A stretch of 64,000 nucleotides of DNA from Haliclona indistincta (lineage: Eukaryota; Porifera; Demospongiae; Haplosclerida; Chalinidae): the NCBI GenBank assembly GCA_964017065.1, contig OZ024783.1:11002885-11066884 (forward strand). The letters run 5' to 3'. Under the pieces are notes generated by a model, which was given only the letters and a program-made list of their open reading frames with translations, made no database searches and was not told the origin of the DNA. The translations under genes were made by a program, and so were the position numbers. Position 1 is the stretch's first letter. The number at the start of each line of letters is the position of its first letter. This document shows positions 35,200 through 44,673 of the stretch, in pieces.

Positions 35200-37008
35200 A
35201 AATTTTTTCAAATTTTCTTGTAATTGTGTGTTCTATGCTTTGTGCTGTAGTTGTGGCTATTTATTGTCTTTGCGCTAGTTGCTTGCGCTGTGCCTTCATA
35301 TGTTGTGCTGTAGTTATTGTTTGTCTCTCAGCTGCAGCTGCATGTGCGTTGCATGCGGTTAATGTACAGTGTTGCTCTATAATTGTTTTCTGTCTATTCG
35401 TTAAGCATTGCTTGTGGGGGAGGCAGTAGGTGTTGCACGGTATACTTGTTTCTCGTCTACATGTATACGTTATGCATTGCTTGCGTTTTGTCTATATGTT
35501 ATGCTTTGCTTACATTGTGCAGCATGTGTTGCACTGTACTGCATTCTTGTCTATATGTTGAATTAGGCATTGTTTGCACTGTGCAGTATGTGTTGTACTG
35601 CACTTCATTCTTGTCTATTATGTTAAGCATTGCTTGCGCTGTGGTAGGTGTTGCACTAGGTGGTTTCCTATTGTGTTTCTCTACATGTGTATTGTTTCTT
35701 GTCTATGTGGTATGTGCCTGGTTGGGCTGTGTGTTGCACTATCTTATTTATCTGTTATGTGCTGCACATGTGCTGTGCAGTATTTTGAGCTACATGTTGA
35801 TTGTTGCTTGCGCTGGCTGTATTCAATAATTATTGTTTGTCTGTTTTACTTGTGCAGATTTGTGCTACACGTACATCTGTGTTGTTTCTAGTTTATATAG
35901 TAGGCATTGCTTGCATTAGCTGTGCTGTGTCTTGCTCTACATTTATACTTAATTTGTCTATACGATATAATTATATTGCTTGTGCTGTCCAGTATGTGTC
36001 GCAGACTTGCGGTACGCTGATTCTTGTCTATAGTTGTATTAGTATAATTATGCCATACTTGCGCTGTTACAATAATTATACTTCATTGTTCTGCATGTTG
36101 GAGGCATACATTATTGCTTGCTACAGCCTGTTTGCATGTGGCTAGTTGTGTAGCCTTAGTGTTCGTCGTCAGGTTTTCACTGAGGCGTCTGGTATTTGTG
36201 GTTGTGGTGGTTACTTCGCTCCTGGTTGGTTTAACTTTCAGTGGCATTCATCATGGGTTGATTCTACTATTTCTGTTTTTGGGGATGTGCTGGCTGGGTT
36301 TGCATGTTCATTCTGATAACTCAGCTGTGGGGGCTATGCTCTCTGGGTGATCAGTGAGACCTGTTTCGGTTTTGCGCGATCTTTACTTTCATTCATCCCC
36401 TTTTATCGATGGTATCTTGTCCTAGTTGGTCTGAGCTAGCTGTCTTATTTGACTTAGTTTGTACTAGCTGTGTCTTCCTCGTTGCTTTGTCTTTGTCTGT
36501 ACGAGTGATGGCTTATTTGTAGTTGATTGTTTGCTGTACTGTTGTGGCTAATGGTGGTTTGATTACTTATAACATGTTGTTTCTTCTCAGTTTTTTTTCC
36601 TTTTCTCAGAGAGAGTTGAAGGGGTTTCAGGATCATGAGCAGGATTGGAGGTGGTTGGTTACCTTCGGTTTTGGGGAGTGTTTTGGGCATTGGTGCCGTG
36701 GGTCGGCATACACTCCCCCTGTTGTTTTATGTGTAGTGGCCCCACTTGTGGTGTGAGAGATTAGGTTGTTTGTGGTGTCCTGCCTATAAGGTGGCAGTGG
36801 GCTCTCATCCTTGTGGTGGAGAGTTGGTGTCCTGCCTATAAGGTGGCAGTGGGCTCTCCATGGTGGATAGAGAGTTGTTGCCCCGTGTGTACGGGAGACT
36901 GGCACTGGGGAGTGTCCCTTGCGGTAACTACAACCCTACCTCTTCCGTATTACGGTGTCGGAGGTATCGAATATGTGTAACTGTGCATTTAGGCCACGAT
37001 GATTATTT
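35196..37008 (+). mobile_element. Retroelement remnant with RNase H fragment, copy 1
   Basis: An inverted copy of 62250-64000. 35200-36140 is an imperfect array of GCATTGCTTGCGCTGTG/CTTGTCTATATGTT phrases. It is followed by an RNase H-like remnant (36173-36360), a CTTTCCTTTTCTCAG stretch, and two 48-bp units with GTCCTGCCTATAAGGTGGCA (36776-36862). The right end is TAACTGTGCATTTAGGCCAC near 36978. It inserted into the membrane protein gene at its left edge and abuts the 35-bp satellite at its right edge. The RNase H type suggests a DIRS-like or related retroelement, by inference. Confidence 0.6.
36173..36360 (+). pseudogene. RNase H-like remnant of a retroelement
   Basis: Frame 1 reads VFTEASGICGCGGYFAPGWF, then FQWHSSWVDSTISVFGDVLA. 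Another frame continues with LHVHSDNSAVGAMLSG, a stop, then SVRPVSVLRDLYF. A T-E/D-ASG start followed by W-x-S and HSDNxAVxAML is the active-site layout of retroelement RNase H (Asp of TDASG replaced by Glu here; HSDN retains Asp). Frame change and stop show it is dead. The same breaks occur in the other copy (62914-63091), so they predate the spread of this lineage or arose in its master copy. Confidence 0.55.
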
Positions 37009-37009
37009 A

Positions 37010-37617
37010 TAGTAAGCTTGATAGCTTTGTTTTCTAAAGTGATATAGTAAGCTTGATAGCTTTGTTTTCTAAAGTGATATAGTAAGCTTGATAGCCTTGT
37101 TTTCTAAAGTGATATAGTAAGCTTGATAGCCTTGTTTTCTTAAGAAAGTGATATAGTAAGCTTGATAGCTTTGTTTTCTAAAGTGATATAGTAAGCTTGA
37201 TAGCCTTGTTTTCTAAAGTGATATAGTAAGCTTGATAGCCTTGTTTTCTTAAGAAAGTGATATAGTAAGCTTGATAGCTTTGTTTTCTAAAGTGATATAG
37301 TAAGCTTGATAGTTTTGTTTTCTAAAGTGATATAGTACAGAGGTTTCATAACTTCTTGCAAGGAAGATTTGAGTGTAAAACGTCACCCTGCAGTCACTAA
37401 TGTGTCAAGTCACTGGTATTTATTCACACAATGGAGCATGATCAAAGTCTTATTGGCATTTTAACGCATTAGTGCTCCACGCTTTACGGTCTATGCTCTA
37501 CGGTTTACGCTTTACCCTTGCAAGAAGTAATAAAACTGCTGTAAGCTTGATAGCCTTGTTTTCTAAAGTGATATAGTAAGCTTGATAGCCTTGTTTTCTA
37601 AAGTGATACAGCAAATT
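37010..37617 (+). repeat. 35-bp satellite, array 1
   Basis: Unit TAGTAAGCTTGATAGCTTTG followed by TTTTCTAAAGTGATA (35 bp), with a 39-bp variant holding TTAAGAAAG. About nine units run to 37335, then two or three after an inserted MITE (37338-37541). Each unit carries a HindIII site (AAGCTT). The array continues in the same direction at 39107-39535 across a Tc1-type element, so it was one array before insertion. Units differ only at a C/T site and by the 4-bp insert. Confidence 0.95.
37338..37541. mobile_element. TA-flanked MITE inside the satellite
   Basis: CAGAGGTTTCATAACTTCTT at the left and AAGAAGTAATAAAACTGCTG at the right form an imperfect TIR of about 26 bp. TA stands on both sides (37336-37337 and 37542-37543), and deleting the insert plus one TA restores the satellite phrase TAGTAAGCTTG. 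Tc1/mariner-type mobilisation is therefore directly supported. Confidence 0.9.
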
Positions 37618-38106
37618 TCAGCTATCTTGAAACACTTGTCTAATGTCTAATGTTCAACCCAGCATTTCATCCACTTAACACTTTAGCGCTAACTAGTAAG
37701 TGAGCCTGAGAAAGAGAGTTATGGCTTCAAGTCTGTGAAAATTGCACTGACCTGCTCTATGAATTGCAGCTATTAAAACACATGATAATTAAAATACAAA
37801 ATCCAGGTCATCAGCATGCAAATAGCCACAATTACGAGACCATGCACGACAATCATTACGACAAGCAGCAAAAGGAAATTATTCTTAAGAAAATGAACGA
37901 ATTGTAAAGTATTGAACTAGAGAGTTGGTCAATAAGTTTTGGTCTTTCGTTATGCATCTTTCCTGCCATCTAACAAAATTGAAATGCATGATGAAATTAT
38001 GTCTAATGCTCAAACCAGCATTTCATCCACTTAACACTTTACCTAGCCAAAATGCAGAATTGAGCCTGAGGAACCATTACCATCTGAGAAAGTGTTGGGC
38101 TCTTGT

Positions 38107-38265
38107 TCTCCATATTCACCAGACCTGAACCCTATCGAACACTGCTTTAGTAAGGTGAAATTGTTTTTATTGGCCAATGAAGATACTGCCCAAACAGTGC
38201 AAGACATAAAACTCTTGATAACAGCTGCATTCGCCTCAATAACTAGTGATGATTGTTGTGCATGA
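38107..38265 (+). pseudogene. Tc1/mariner transposase C-terminal fragment
   Basis: An in-frame stretch of 52 codons reads SPYSPDLNPIEHCFSKVKLF, then LLANEDTAQTVQDIKLLI and ITSDDCCA, then TGA. YSPDLNPIE with the following FSKVK is the block around the third catalytic acidic residue of DDE transposases of this superfamily. Upstream catalytic blocks are absent, so this is an internal-deletion derivative. Confidence 0.85.
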
Positions 38266-38443
38266 TCTCGTAACTGTGGCTATTTGCATGTAGATGATCT
38301 CGTTTTAATTATAATAGCTGCAATTCATAGAGCAGCTCAGTGCAATTTTCACAGACTTGAAGCCATAACTCTCTTTCTCAGGCTCACTTACTAGTTAGCG
38401 CTAAAGTGTTAAGTGGATGAAATGCTGGATTAAACATTAGACA

Positions 38444-39054
38444 TTAAGGTGGCGGAATACCGTTACGTGAATAATGACATTCACGACATTAGTAATGATA
38501 TTCATGTTCCCTAGCAATCATCGGCGTTTGGGGTAATGGATGCTGCCACCATTCACCAAAAATAAAATCCCAGGTGCCTTTTTAAAGCTATTTGACGAGC
38601 GGTGCACTTTCTAAAATAACTAACGGAGGGCGGCTCGAAGAGTTTTTATTAAGATGGATAACCGTTACTTTTTTATGCCTGTAAACGCTCGTGCCAAACC
38701 ATGCTGGACGCCATGAAATCTTGTTGATTAGTGATTTTTGGAAAAAGATATCGATTCTGTCCAGAAAACTCTTCGAGTCGCCCTCGGGTAAGTCGTTTTT
38801 AAGTGGAAATTGGCTTCAGCTAACGGTGTAGACGTTTCCTTCGTCTGATTTTTGGTGAATAAAACTGCCGTTTTTGGTTTTGCATTTCTCTGCGATTGTT
38901 CAAGGTATGCCTAAACTTTTAACGCTCTGCTCTTTGTATACCTTCGTACTTCATGTGTGGCAGCTCTGTTTCGTTTAGCTCGCCCTCGTTGTCCAGCCTG
39001 CGAGCTGTGTTCTAACTGACTGTAGCCACACCCATCGGTATACCGCCACCTTAA
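38444..39054. mobile_element. TTAA-bounded MITE nested in the Tc1-like element
   Basis: TTAAGGTGGCGGAATACCG at 38444 and CGGTATACCGCCACCTTAA at 39054, TTAA on both sides. It shares its ends with 33880-34574 but has a different interior, which includes CTCGAAGAG/CTCTTCGAG inverted blocks. Removing it restores the arm complementarity of the host element. It is piggyBac-like by target site. Confidence 0.85.
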
Positions 39055-39106
39055 ACAAGTGTTTCAAGATAGCTGAATTTGCTGTAGCTGAAATTTGCTG
39101 TATACA

Positions 39107-39535
39107 TGTAGTAAGCTTGATAGCTTTGTTTTCTAAAGTGATATAGTAAGCTTGATAGCCTTGTTTTCTAAAGTGATATAGTAAGCTTGATAGCCTTGTT
39201 TTCTAAAGTGATATAGTAAGCTTGATAGCCTTGTTTTCTTAAGAAAGTGATATAGTAAGCTTGACAGCTTTGTTTTCTAAAGTAGTATAGTAAGCTTGAT
39301 AGCTTTGTTTTCTAAAGTGATATAGTAAGCTTGATAGCCTTGTTTTCTAAAGTGATATAGTAAGCTTGATAGCTTTGTTTTCTAAAGTGTTATAGTAAGC
39401 TTGATAGTTTTGTTTTCTAAAGTGATATAGTAAGCTTGATAGTTTTGTTTTCTAAAGTGATATAGTAAGCTTGATAGCCTTGTTTTCTTAAGCTTAATTG
39501 ATAGCCTTGTTTTCTTAAGTGATATAGTAAGCTTT
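39107..39535 (+). repeat. 35-bp satellite, array 2
   Basis: About twelve further units of the same 35-bp repeat in the same orientation, including the 39-bp variant and single-base variants. The array ends irregularly near 39480-39535. Confidence 0.95.
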
Positions 39536-40290
39536 ACCACTTTAGAAATGTCTGATAGCTTCGCCAAAGACATTGCTGAGCTCAGAAACATCACCTGATC
39601 AATCCTAGATGGCTGAAGTTTTAAGAAACAGTGAAATAGCGAAGATCTGGAACACTTCCATGAGAGTTGCCATCTCGATTTACGATAACAAGCAAGCGAT
39701 GTCAGCAAAGTTAGTGGACTTCTTGCAAGTGGTTGAGCACATTTGAATAATCTTAGACTGATGGTTAAAACTAGTTTGAAATTTGATATAATTAAGATTT
39801 TTTCTGCCAATTGCAGCCGCAATCTTAAATCGCGGTCGTCCCTACATACCACTGCCAAGCTACAGTGATAATATAGCTCACTGCACTACCTCTTATGTAA
39901 ATAATCCCTCAGAATTTAACTAGGACACAACAAGAGTTGTAGCCAGTTCAAACACATAACACATTTGTTAGGAGCTGAAGCCAAAATAGCAGCTAGCAGA
40001 CCAGCCACACCTCTTACGCGGCAACGCAATCTAACCAACATTCCATGCATACTTTAATGGGAAAAGGTTAAATTATTAACAATCATTTTAAAGCATCCAT
40101 AAAATTTATTATTTGAAAACATGCAGTTACAAAGAATTGAAAATACAGCACCATACATAGATAACTACAGAGCTTATTTATCTATGCATGTGAGTCCCTT
40201 GTCTGTTGACATGCACAAACATGGTCATTCAATCAATCGTTACATAATTTCATGCAAGCAAGCACGTGCAGCATGTATGCACTGCAGGTG
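39536..40290. other. Intergenic, no supported gene
   Basis: A minus-strand frame (39382-39858) runs into the satellite and has no motif. Otherwise plain upstream sequence of the gene at 40347. Confidence 0.5.
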
Positions 40291-40298
40291 TATATAAA
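40291..40298 (+). promoter_or_regulatory. TATA-box candidate for the 1244-aa gene
   Basis: TATATAAA lies 49 bp before the ATG at 40347. With transcription starting about 25-30 bp downstream, the 5' leader would be only 20-30 bp, consistent with an intronless compact gene. Position-based inference. Confidence 0.5.
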
Positions 40299-40346
40299 CA
40301 ATGAAAACTTCAATGCATAACATCAGCAGCAATAGCATACTTCGAG

Positions 40347-43300
40347 ATGTCTGCTGTTGTAATTTTCCTACTGGTTCTGCCAGTGGTCTCTCTATGCTAT
40401 GTTACTGACCAGAAGCTGATCTATGTAGACAGCAGCCAGACTGGTATACACAATTCCTCTTCCTGCTGGGAGGGAGGCTATTCCACTCCTTGCCTCTCCT
40501 TCAACATGGCTCTCAAAGGAGCCCAGCACTACAACCACTCCATCACCATCCTCCTCCAACCAGGACAACACCACCTGCACAATGGCAGTGAGACTCAGCT
40601 CAGGAACATGTCCCAGCTAGCCATTGTGGGTAATAGCAGTCAAGGTGAGCCTGTAGTCATCATGTGTCAGCCATTGACTGGTCTAGCGTTCCTCTGGTCA
40701 ACCAATATCACAATCAGTAACTTGAGTTTGATTAACTGTGGAAAGATACAAAGCGAACACGATAATTATTGTAACCTAGCAATATTGTTTAGTCGCTGCT
40801 CCTCAATAGAATTGAGCAATCTTCACGTTAATGAGTCTAGTGGCACTGGTGTTGCTGTTTATAATGCAATGGACAAAGTTAGCATTGACTCGTGTCAGTT
40901 CATGTACGGAAGAGGAGGAGGGTTAGTGATAGAGGCTAGCGAGGCCACCTCACAATCATTCCGTACTATAACTAACTCCACTTTCACTCACAACACTGCT
41001 AGTAGTGCAGCTGGCCAGTGGATCAACCCGTGTGGCAGTACCACTAGAGGAGGAGGAGGCATCTCAGTGGTGCTCAGAGGAGAAGCAACCAACAACACTG
41101 TACAACTGGTCAATAGTGTACGTCTGAACAACAACAAAGCACAGTTTGGAGGTGGTTTGTATCTAGGCTTCTATGGCAATGCCAGTGGTAATACTGTTAC
41201 TGTAGATAATGTTGAGGTGACAGAGAATGAGGTGCTAATAGAGAGGGCTAGTTCAGCCAGTGGTGGAGGTATCTTTATTGGCTTTGCTGCTACTGGAACA
41301 AACGGTCTCTTTGACAATGTAGTTACTATTAATAGTAGCAGGATTATGTCGAACAAAGCTGATATTGGTGGTGGCATTTCAGTAAATCTAGTACACAACG
41401 CTCTTGGGTGCTTGACTGATAGTAACAAACTGGTCATTGAGAATAGTACATTTGACAACAATACAGCATTTCAAGGATCATCTGCTTATCTGTCCCAAAA
41501 TGGTAAGTGTAGCCAACCTCTTCTGAACACCACAGTAAGCAGGAGTATCTTTACTAATGGACGTTGTGGTACTGTCTTGGGAAACAGGCTTAGCTTATAT
41601 TGCTATGGAAGCGTGGTTGTAGAATCTATCCCACTGATCACATTCCAAAATGATGTAATGCTTATTGGTGATCAGCAGAATAGCTTCATGCCAGCTCTGA
41701 GTCTTCATTCCTCGTCCATTGAACTCTCATCATCTGTTCAATTACAGTTTATCAACAACAGTGCTTATAATGGAGCTGGTATCCACCTGGTGGGGTGTAG
41801 CTCTATCATTCTCAATACTGGCTCTAGTCTCTTGTTCAAGCACAACACAGCTTCAGGTCAGGGTGGCGCCATCTATGCTGATACTTGTAGTCTGATTCAA
41901 AATGAGTTTTGTGTTTTCAAACATAGCAACCCATCACTCCATCCTGACGATTGGGGTGTGAACATCACCTTTATTGATAACAAACTAAGAACTGGGCAAA
42001 CAAATGCAATTTTTATTGATTCGATACAATCATTTGATACAAGCCGTATCCTTCGGTACAATCCTCGGTACAATCATAGGTACAAGCCGTATTCTTTTCA
42101 CAATATGTTTTGTTGGAAAGGATGGCACTATCGTAATAGTCTAGGTGTGAAAGAAATCTGCTCTACTCAGCTAAGATCTGGTCCAGCATATGTACGTTAT
42201 GGCTCGCTTGACTACACAATTGGATCACGAGACACTCTTAACCACATACTTGCTGTGCATGACATCTGGGGCAGAAAAATAACAGATCCTGATAAGATTC
42301 CAATAGAGTTTATTAATGGTCCAGCATTCACACTAGATCAACTGAGCACACTATCGTCACAGATACTGGCTAACTGTTCTGATAATTACACCAATCAAAG
42401 CTCACTTCTGTATATTCATCCACTTCAGTTTTCCACCATCAGAGTTACAATACACTTTCGTACATGTAGTCCATTATCTCTACCAACATTTTCTCCACCA
42501 TATTCACCACCATATTCACTAAGCCATTCATTATGCAATACTTGTCAAACATCTGGTAAAATTGGAGATTGTCCTTCCTCGTACTGTCGTAGTCAATCTT
42601 GTGTTCAAGGCAGAGGAGGAATACTGTGTGGCAATTGCAGTGAGGGATATGCTGTAGCCATTAATGATCCTGACCTCTCTTGCATCGAATGTGATTCCCC
42701 TTACTATGGGGTGGCCATATTCTTGTTTTTACAACTAGTGCCAGTTCTGATCATGCTAACACTGTTGGCAGTTCTTCACATCAAAATCACTGATGGTAGT
42801 TTTAGTGGGTTTGTACTGATTAGTCAAATGGTAACACTGCAATTTCCAGGACTAGGATATTCATCCTGGATACCAGTTTGCTATGGGTTGCAATCTTACA
42901 GGAACTTCTTGAGTATTCCTCTCACAGTGTACAGTATTTGGAACCTCAATTTTCTTAATCTTGATCCAGTTCCTTTCTGTATTCCTCACATAAACACAGC
43001 AGCCGGAGCTATTCTTCTTGAATACATCACAGCTGTCTGTCCTCTGGTGTTTATTGTGGTGACCTATACTTGGATCAAGTGCTACAATAATGGCTACAGG
43101 CTTGTTGTATACACCACTAGACCAGTCCATCAGCTGCTGGCTCGCTTCTGGCAAAAATTCAAAATACAGCCTTCATTAATTGATACTTATGCTGGCTTGA
43201 TGCTGCTATCATACATGCGCTTCTTAGCCACTTCAGTTAAACTGCTCAAGTTCACTTTTGTAATCGATGATGATGATGACTACAATCGTTACAGAGTTTA

Positions 43301-44081
43301 TAACTACGTTCTAGCATTTTATTATGATGCAAACTTGAACTACTTTGAAGGTCATCATGCTGCTTATGGTGTCCTGGCAATATTGTGTCTACTGGTATTT
43401 GTAGTTACTCCAACTATTGTTCTCTTATTCTATCATCTCAAATGCTTCCAGCGATGTCTGACAAGATGCAAGTTGGACAGGCCAGGTCTGCATGCACTGG
43501 TGGATGCTTATCAGGGCGGTTTCAAAAACAGTGCAACTGATGGCAGTGAGAGAAGGTACTTTGCTGGACTATATCTTTTGTTTCGTTTCTGTTACGTTTT
43601 TTTTCTAATCACACCAGTTCCTGAGTTTCCTGTTTCAGTTGCGATATTTGAAATTTGCTTTAGCTTTATTATGGCAGCAGTGATTCCTATATTTCGACCA
43701 TATAAAACGATTGTTCATAACTTCATCAATTTTATGGCAGTTTTTTTCTTGCTTGTGTATGTATCAGCGAGTTTTGTAATAGTGCTTGGCATAACATTTT
43801 TATACAGTTATATATTATATATCATGCTTGTATTCTTTCTATACTTTCCGCTGTTGGTTCTCTGTATCTATCTCACATATTGCCTATTCAAGCCCTGTTA
43901 TCCACAAATTACAATTTGTAAGAGCAGAAAAAAGCAAACTTCAGCCAATGATGAACCACCACCTGAAAAACAAGCTCCAACCATTGAAGTTTCTTTCACT
44001 ACTGTCTCACTGCATGACTACATAGCAGACGACCTATACGCTGATCGTGTACTCAATCCTGATGAATACAAGAAGCAGTAG
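40347..44081 (+). CDS. Beta-helix ectodomain, multi-pass membrane protein (1244 aa, single exon)
   Basis: Intronless. The signal peptide is residues 1-18 (VIFLLVLPVVSLC). Residues of about 80-560 are full of short-strand, Asn/Ser-rich repeats (TITNSTFTHNTAS, GGGISVVLRG, GGGLYLGFYG, GGGIFIGF, NNSAYNGAGIHLV, GQGGAIYAD), the pattern of a right-handed parallel beta-helix. Many N-x-S/T sites suggest a glycosylated extracellular domain. A Cys-rich module at about 729-785 contains CVQGRGGILCGNCSEGYAV. From about 785 to 1183 there are roughly eight hydrophobic helices, then a cytoplasmic tail ending ADDLYADRVLNPDEYKKQ. The architecture resembles large surface receptors or channels, but I do not recognise a named family and propose no function. 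The paralogue at 49966-53655 is nearly identical over long stretches, 3' flank included; the relative at 29784 is distant. A TATA box is at 40291. Confidence 0.88.
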   Translation: MSAVVIFLLVLPVVSLCYVTDQKLIYVDSSQTGIHNSSSCWEGGYSTPCLSFNMALKGAQHYNHSITILLQPGQHHLHNGSETQLRNMSQLAIVGNSSQGEPVVIMCQPLTGLAFLWSTNITISNLSLINCGKIQSEHDNYCNLAILFSRCSSIELSNLHVNESSGTGVAVYNAMDKVSIDSCQFMYGRGGGLVIEASEATSQSFRTITNSTFTHNTASSAAGQWINPCGSTTRGGGGISVVLRGEATNNTVQLVNSVRLNNNKAQFGGGLYLGFYGNASGNTVTVDNVEVTENEVLIERASSASGGGIFIGFAATGTNGLFDNVVTINSSRIMSNKADIGGGISVNLVHNALGCLTDSNKLVIENSTFDNNTAFQGSSAYLSQNGKCSQPLLNTTVSRSIFTNGRCGTVLGNRLSLYCYGSVVVESIPLITFQNDVMLIGDQQNSFMPALSLHSSSIELSSSVQLQFINNSAYNGAGIHLVGCSSIILNTGSSLLFKHNTASGQGGAIYADTCSLIQNEFCVFKHSNPSLHPDDWGVNITFIDNKLRTGQTNAIFIDSIQSFDTSRILRYNPRYNHRYKPYSFHNMFCWKGWHYRNSLGVKEICSTQLRSGPAYVRYGSLDYTIGSRDTLNHILAVHDIWGRKITDPDKIPIEFINGPAFTLDQLSTLSSQILANCSDNYTNQSSLLYIHPLQFSTIRVTIHFRTCSPLSLPTFSPPYSPPYSLSHSLCNTCQTSGKIGDCPSSYCRSQSCVQGRGGILCGNCSEGYAVAINDPDLSCIECDSPYYGVAIFLFLQLVPVLIMLTLLAVLHIKITDGSFSGFVLISQMVTLQFPGLGYSSWIPVCYGLQSYRNFLSIPLTVYSIWNLNFLNLDPVPFCIPHINTAAGAILLEYITAVCPLVFIVVTYTWIKCYNNGYRLVVYTTRPVHQLLARFWQKFKIQPSLIDTYAGLMLLSYMRFLATSVKLLKFTFVIDDDDDYNRYRVYNYVLAFYYDANLNYFEGHHAAYGVLAILCLLVFVVTPTIVLLFYHLKCFQRCLTRCKLDRPGLHALVDAYQGGFKNSATDGSERRYFAGLYLLFRFCYVFFLITPVPEFPVSVAIFEICFSFIMAAVIPIFRPYKTIVHNFINFMAVFFLLVYVSASFVIVLGITFLYSYILYIMLVFFLYFPLLVLCIYLTYCLFKPCYPQITICKSRKKQTSANDEPPPEKQAPTIEVSFTTVSLHDYIADDLYADRVLNPDEYKKQ

Positions 44082-44673
44082 AGACACTAGTCTCACTCCT
44101 TCAAGTAACTATTTTGTTTGAATATTTCTATGACCAGTAGATCCTGTGCAATTGATATTAGTTGTGGTATGACTGTGTGAACTAGAACAATGTAGCTAAT
44201 CTCTTTAGAGTGAGTTATTAATTTGTACATAATTATACATTGCAGTGTGTGATTATCAAAATGTACGTTTCTGTTGTTGTAGTTCATTATAATTATTTCA
44301 ACTTTTGTCTCGAAATTGTAATAGTTTAAGTATACCTGTGTGAGTGTAGTGGACAGCTACTTTAAGATGAATATTTTTTATCATTCTTGTATCAGAGAAA
44401 CATTAAACAGTATAATGAAGAGAAGAAACTACCGCGTCGATTAGAGTATAGCTCAATGTCATTGACCAATCAGATTTATTAGAGCAGAATTTGCTGTCAT
44501 TCATAAAAAGCCATAAAACTGTTAGTACAAGAACATGTGATGTGAGGCTTGTACACATGTGAGTTTGAGAGCATTCCAGAAACTAACGTTTTGTTGCATC
44601 AGACAGCTGCCACTAGCAGACACGAAAGTGATGGCGGAAGGACGGTAGGAGACAAGATAGAGTACCAGCAACG
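44082..44673. other. 3' flank shared with the paralogue, then unique spacer
   Basis: 44082-44441 aligns with 53656-54003 (GACACTAGTCT, CCAGTAGATCCTGTGCAAT, TTGTACATAATTATACATTG, ending GAAGAAACTACCGCG). So the duplicated block ends about 350 bp past the stop codon. The remainder up to the hAT element is unremarkable. Confidence 0.8.

Larger units (their letters stand above)
37609..39100 (+). mobile_element. Tc1/mariner-like element with long inverted arms
   Basis: Left end TA/CAGCAAATTTCAGCTA (37607-37608/37609), right end TAGCTGAAATTTGCTG/TA (39100/39101-39102). The arms continue inward: CACTTAACACTTTAGCGCTA near 37672 and its complement near 38392. A transposase C-terminal fragment lies in the middle (38107-38265). 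A TTAA-flanked MITE (38444-39054) later entered the right arm. Insertion was into the 35-bp satellite. Confidence 0.85.

Noticed and set aside
35172..36145. Cys/Val/Leu-rich hydrophobic frames that look like membrane proteins
   Set aside because: They are overlapping frames of an imperfect array of TGCTTGCGCTGTG-like phrases in the retroelement and are mirrored in 62948-63988.
37010..37335. CRISPR-like regular repeats
   Set aside because: The 35-bp units are contiguous with no unique spacers, in a eukaryotic genome; it is a satellite.
39382..39858. 158-codon minus-strand frame
   Set aside because: Its second half is the 35-bp satellite and its first half has no motif or splice support.
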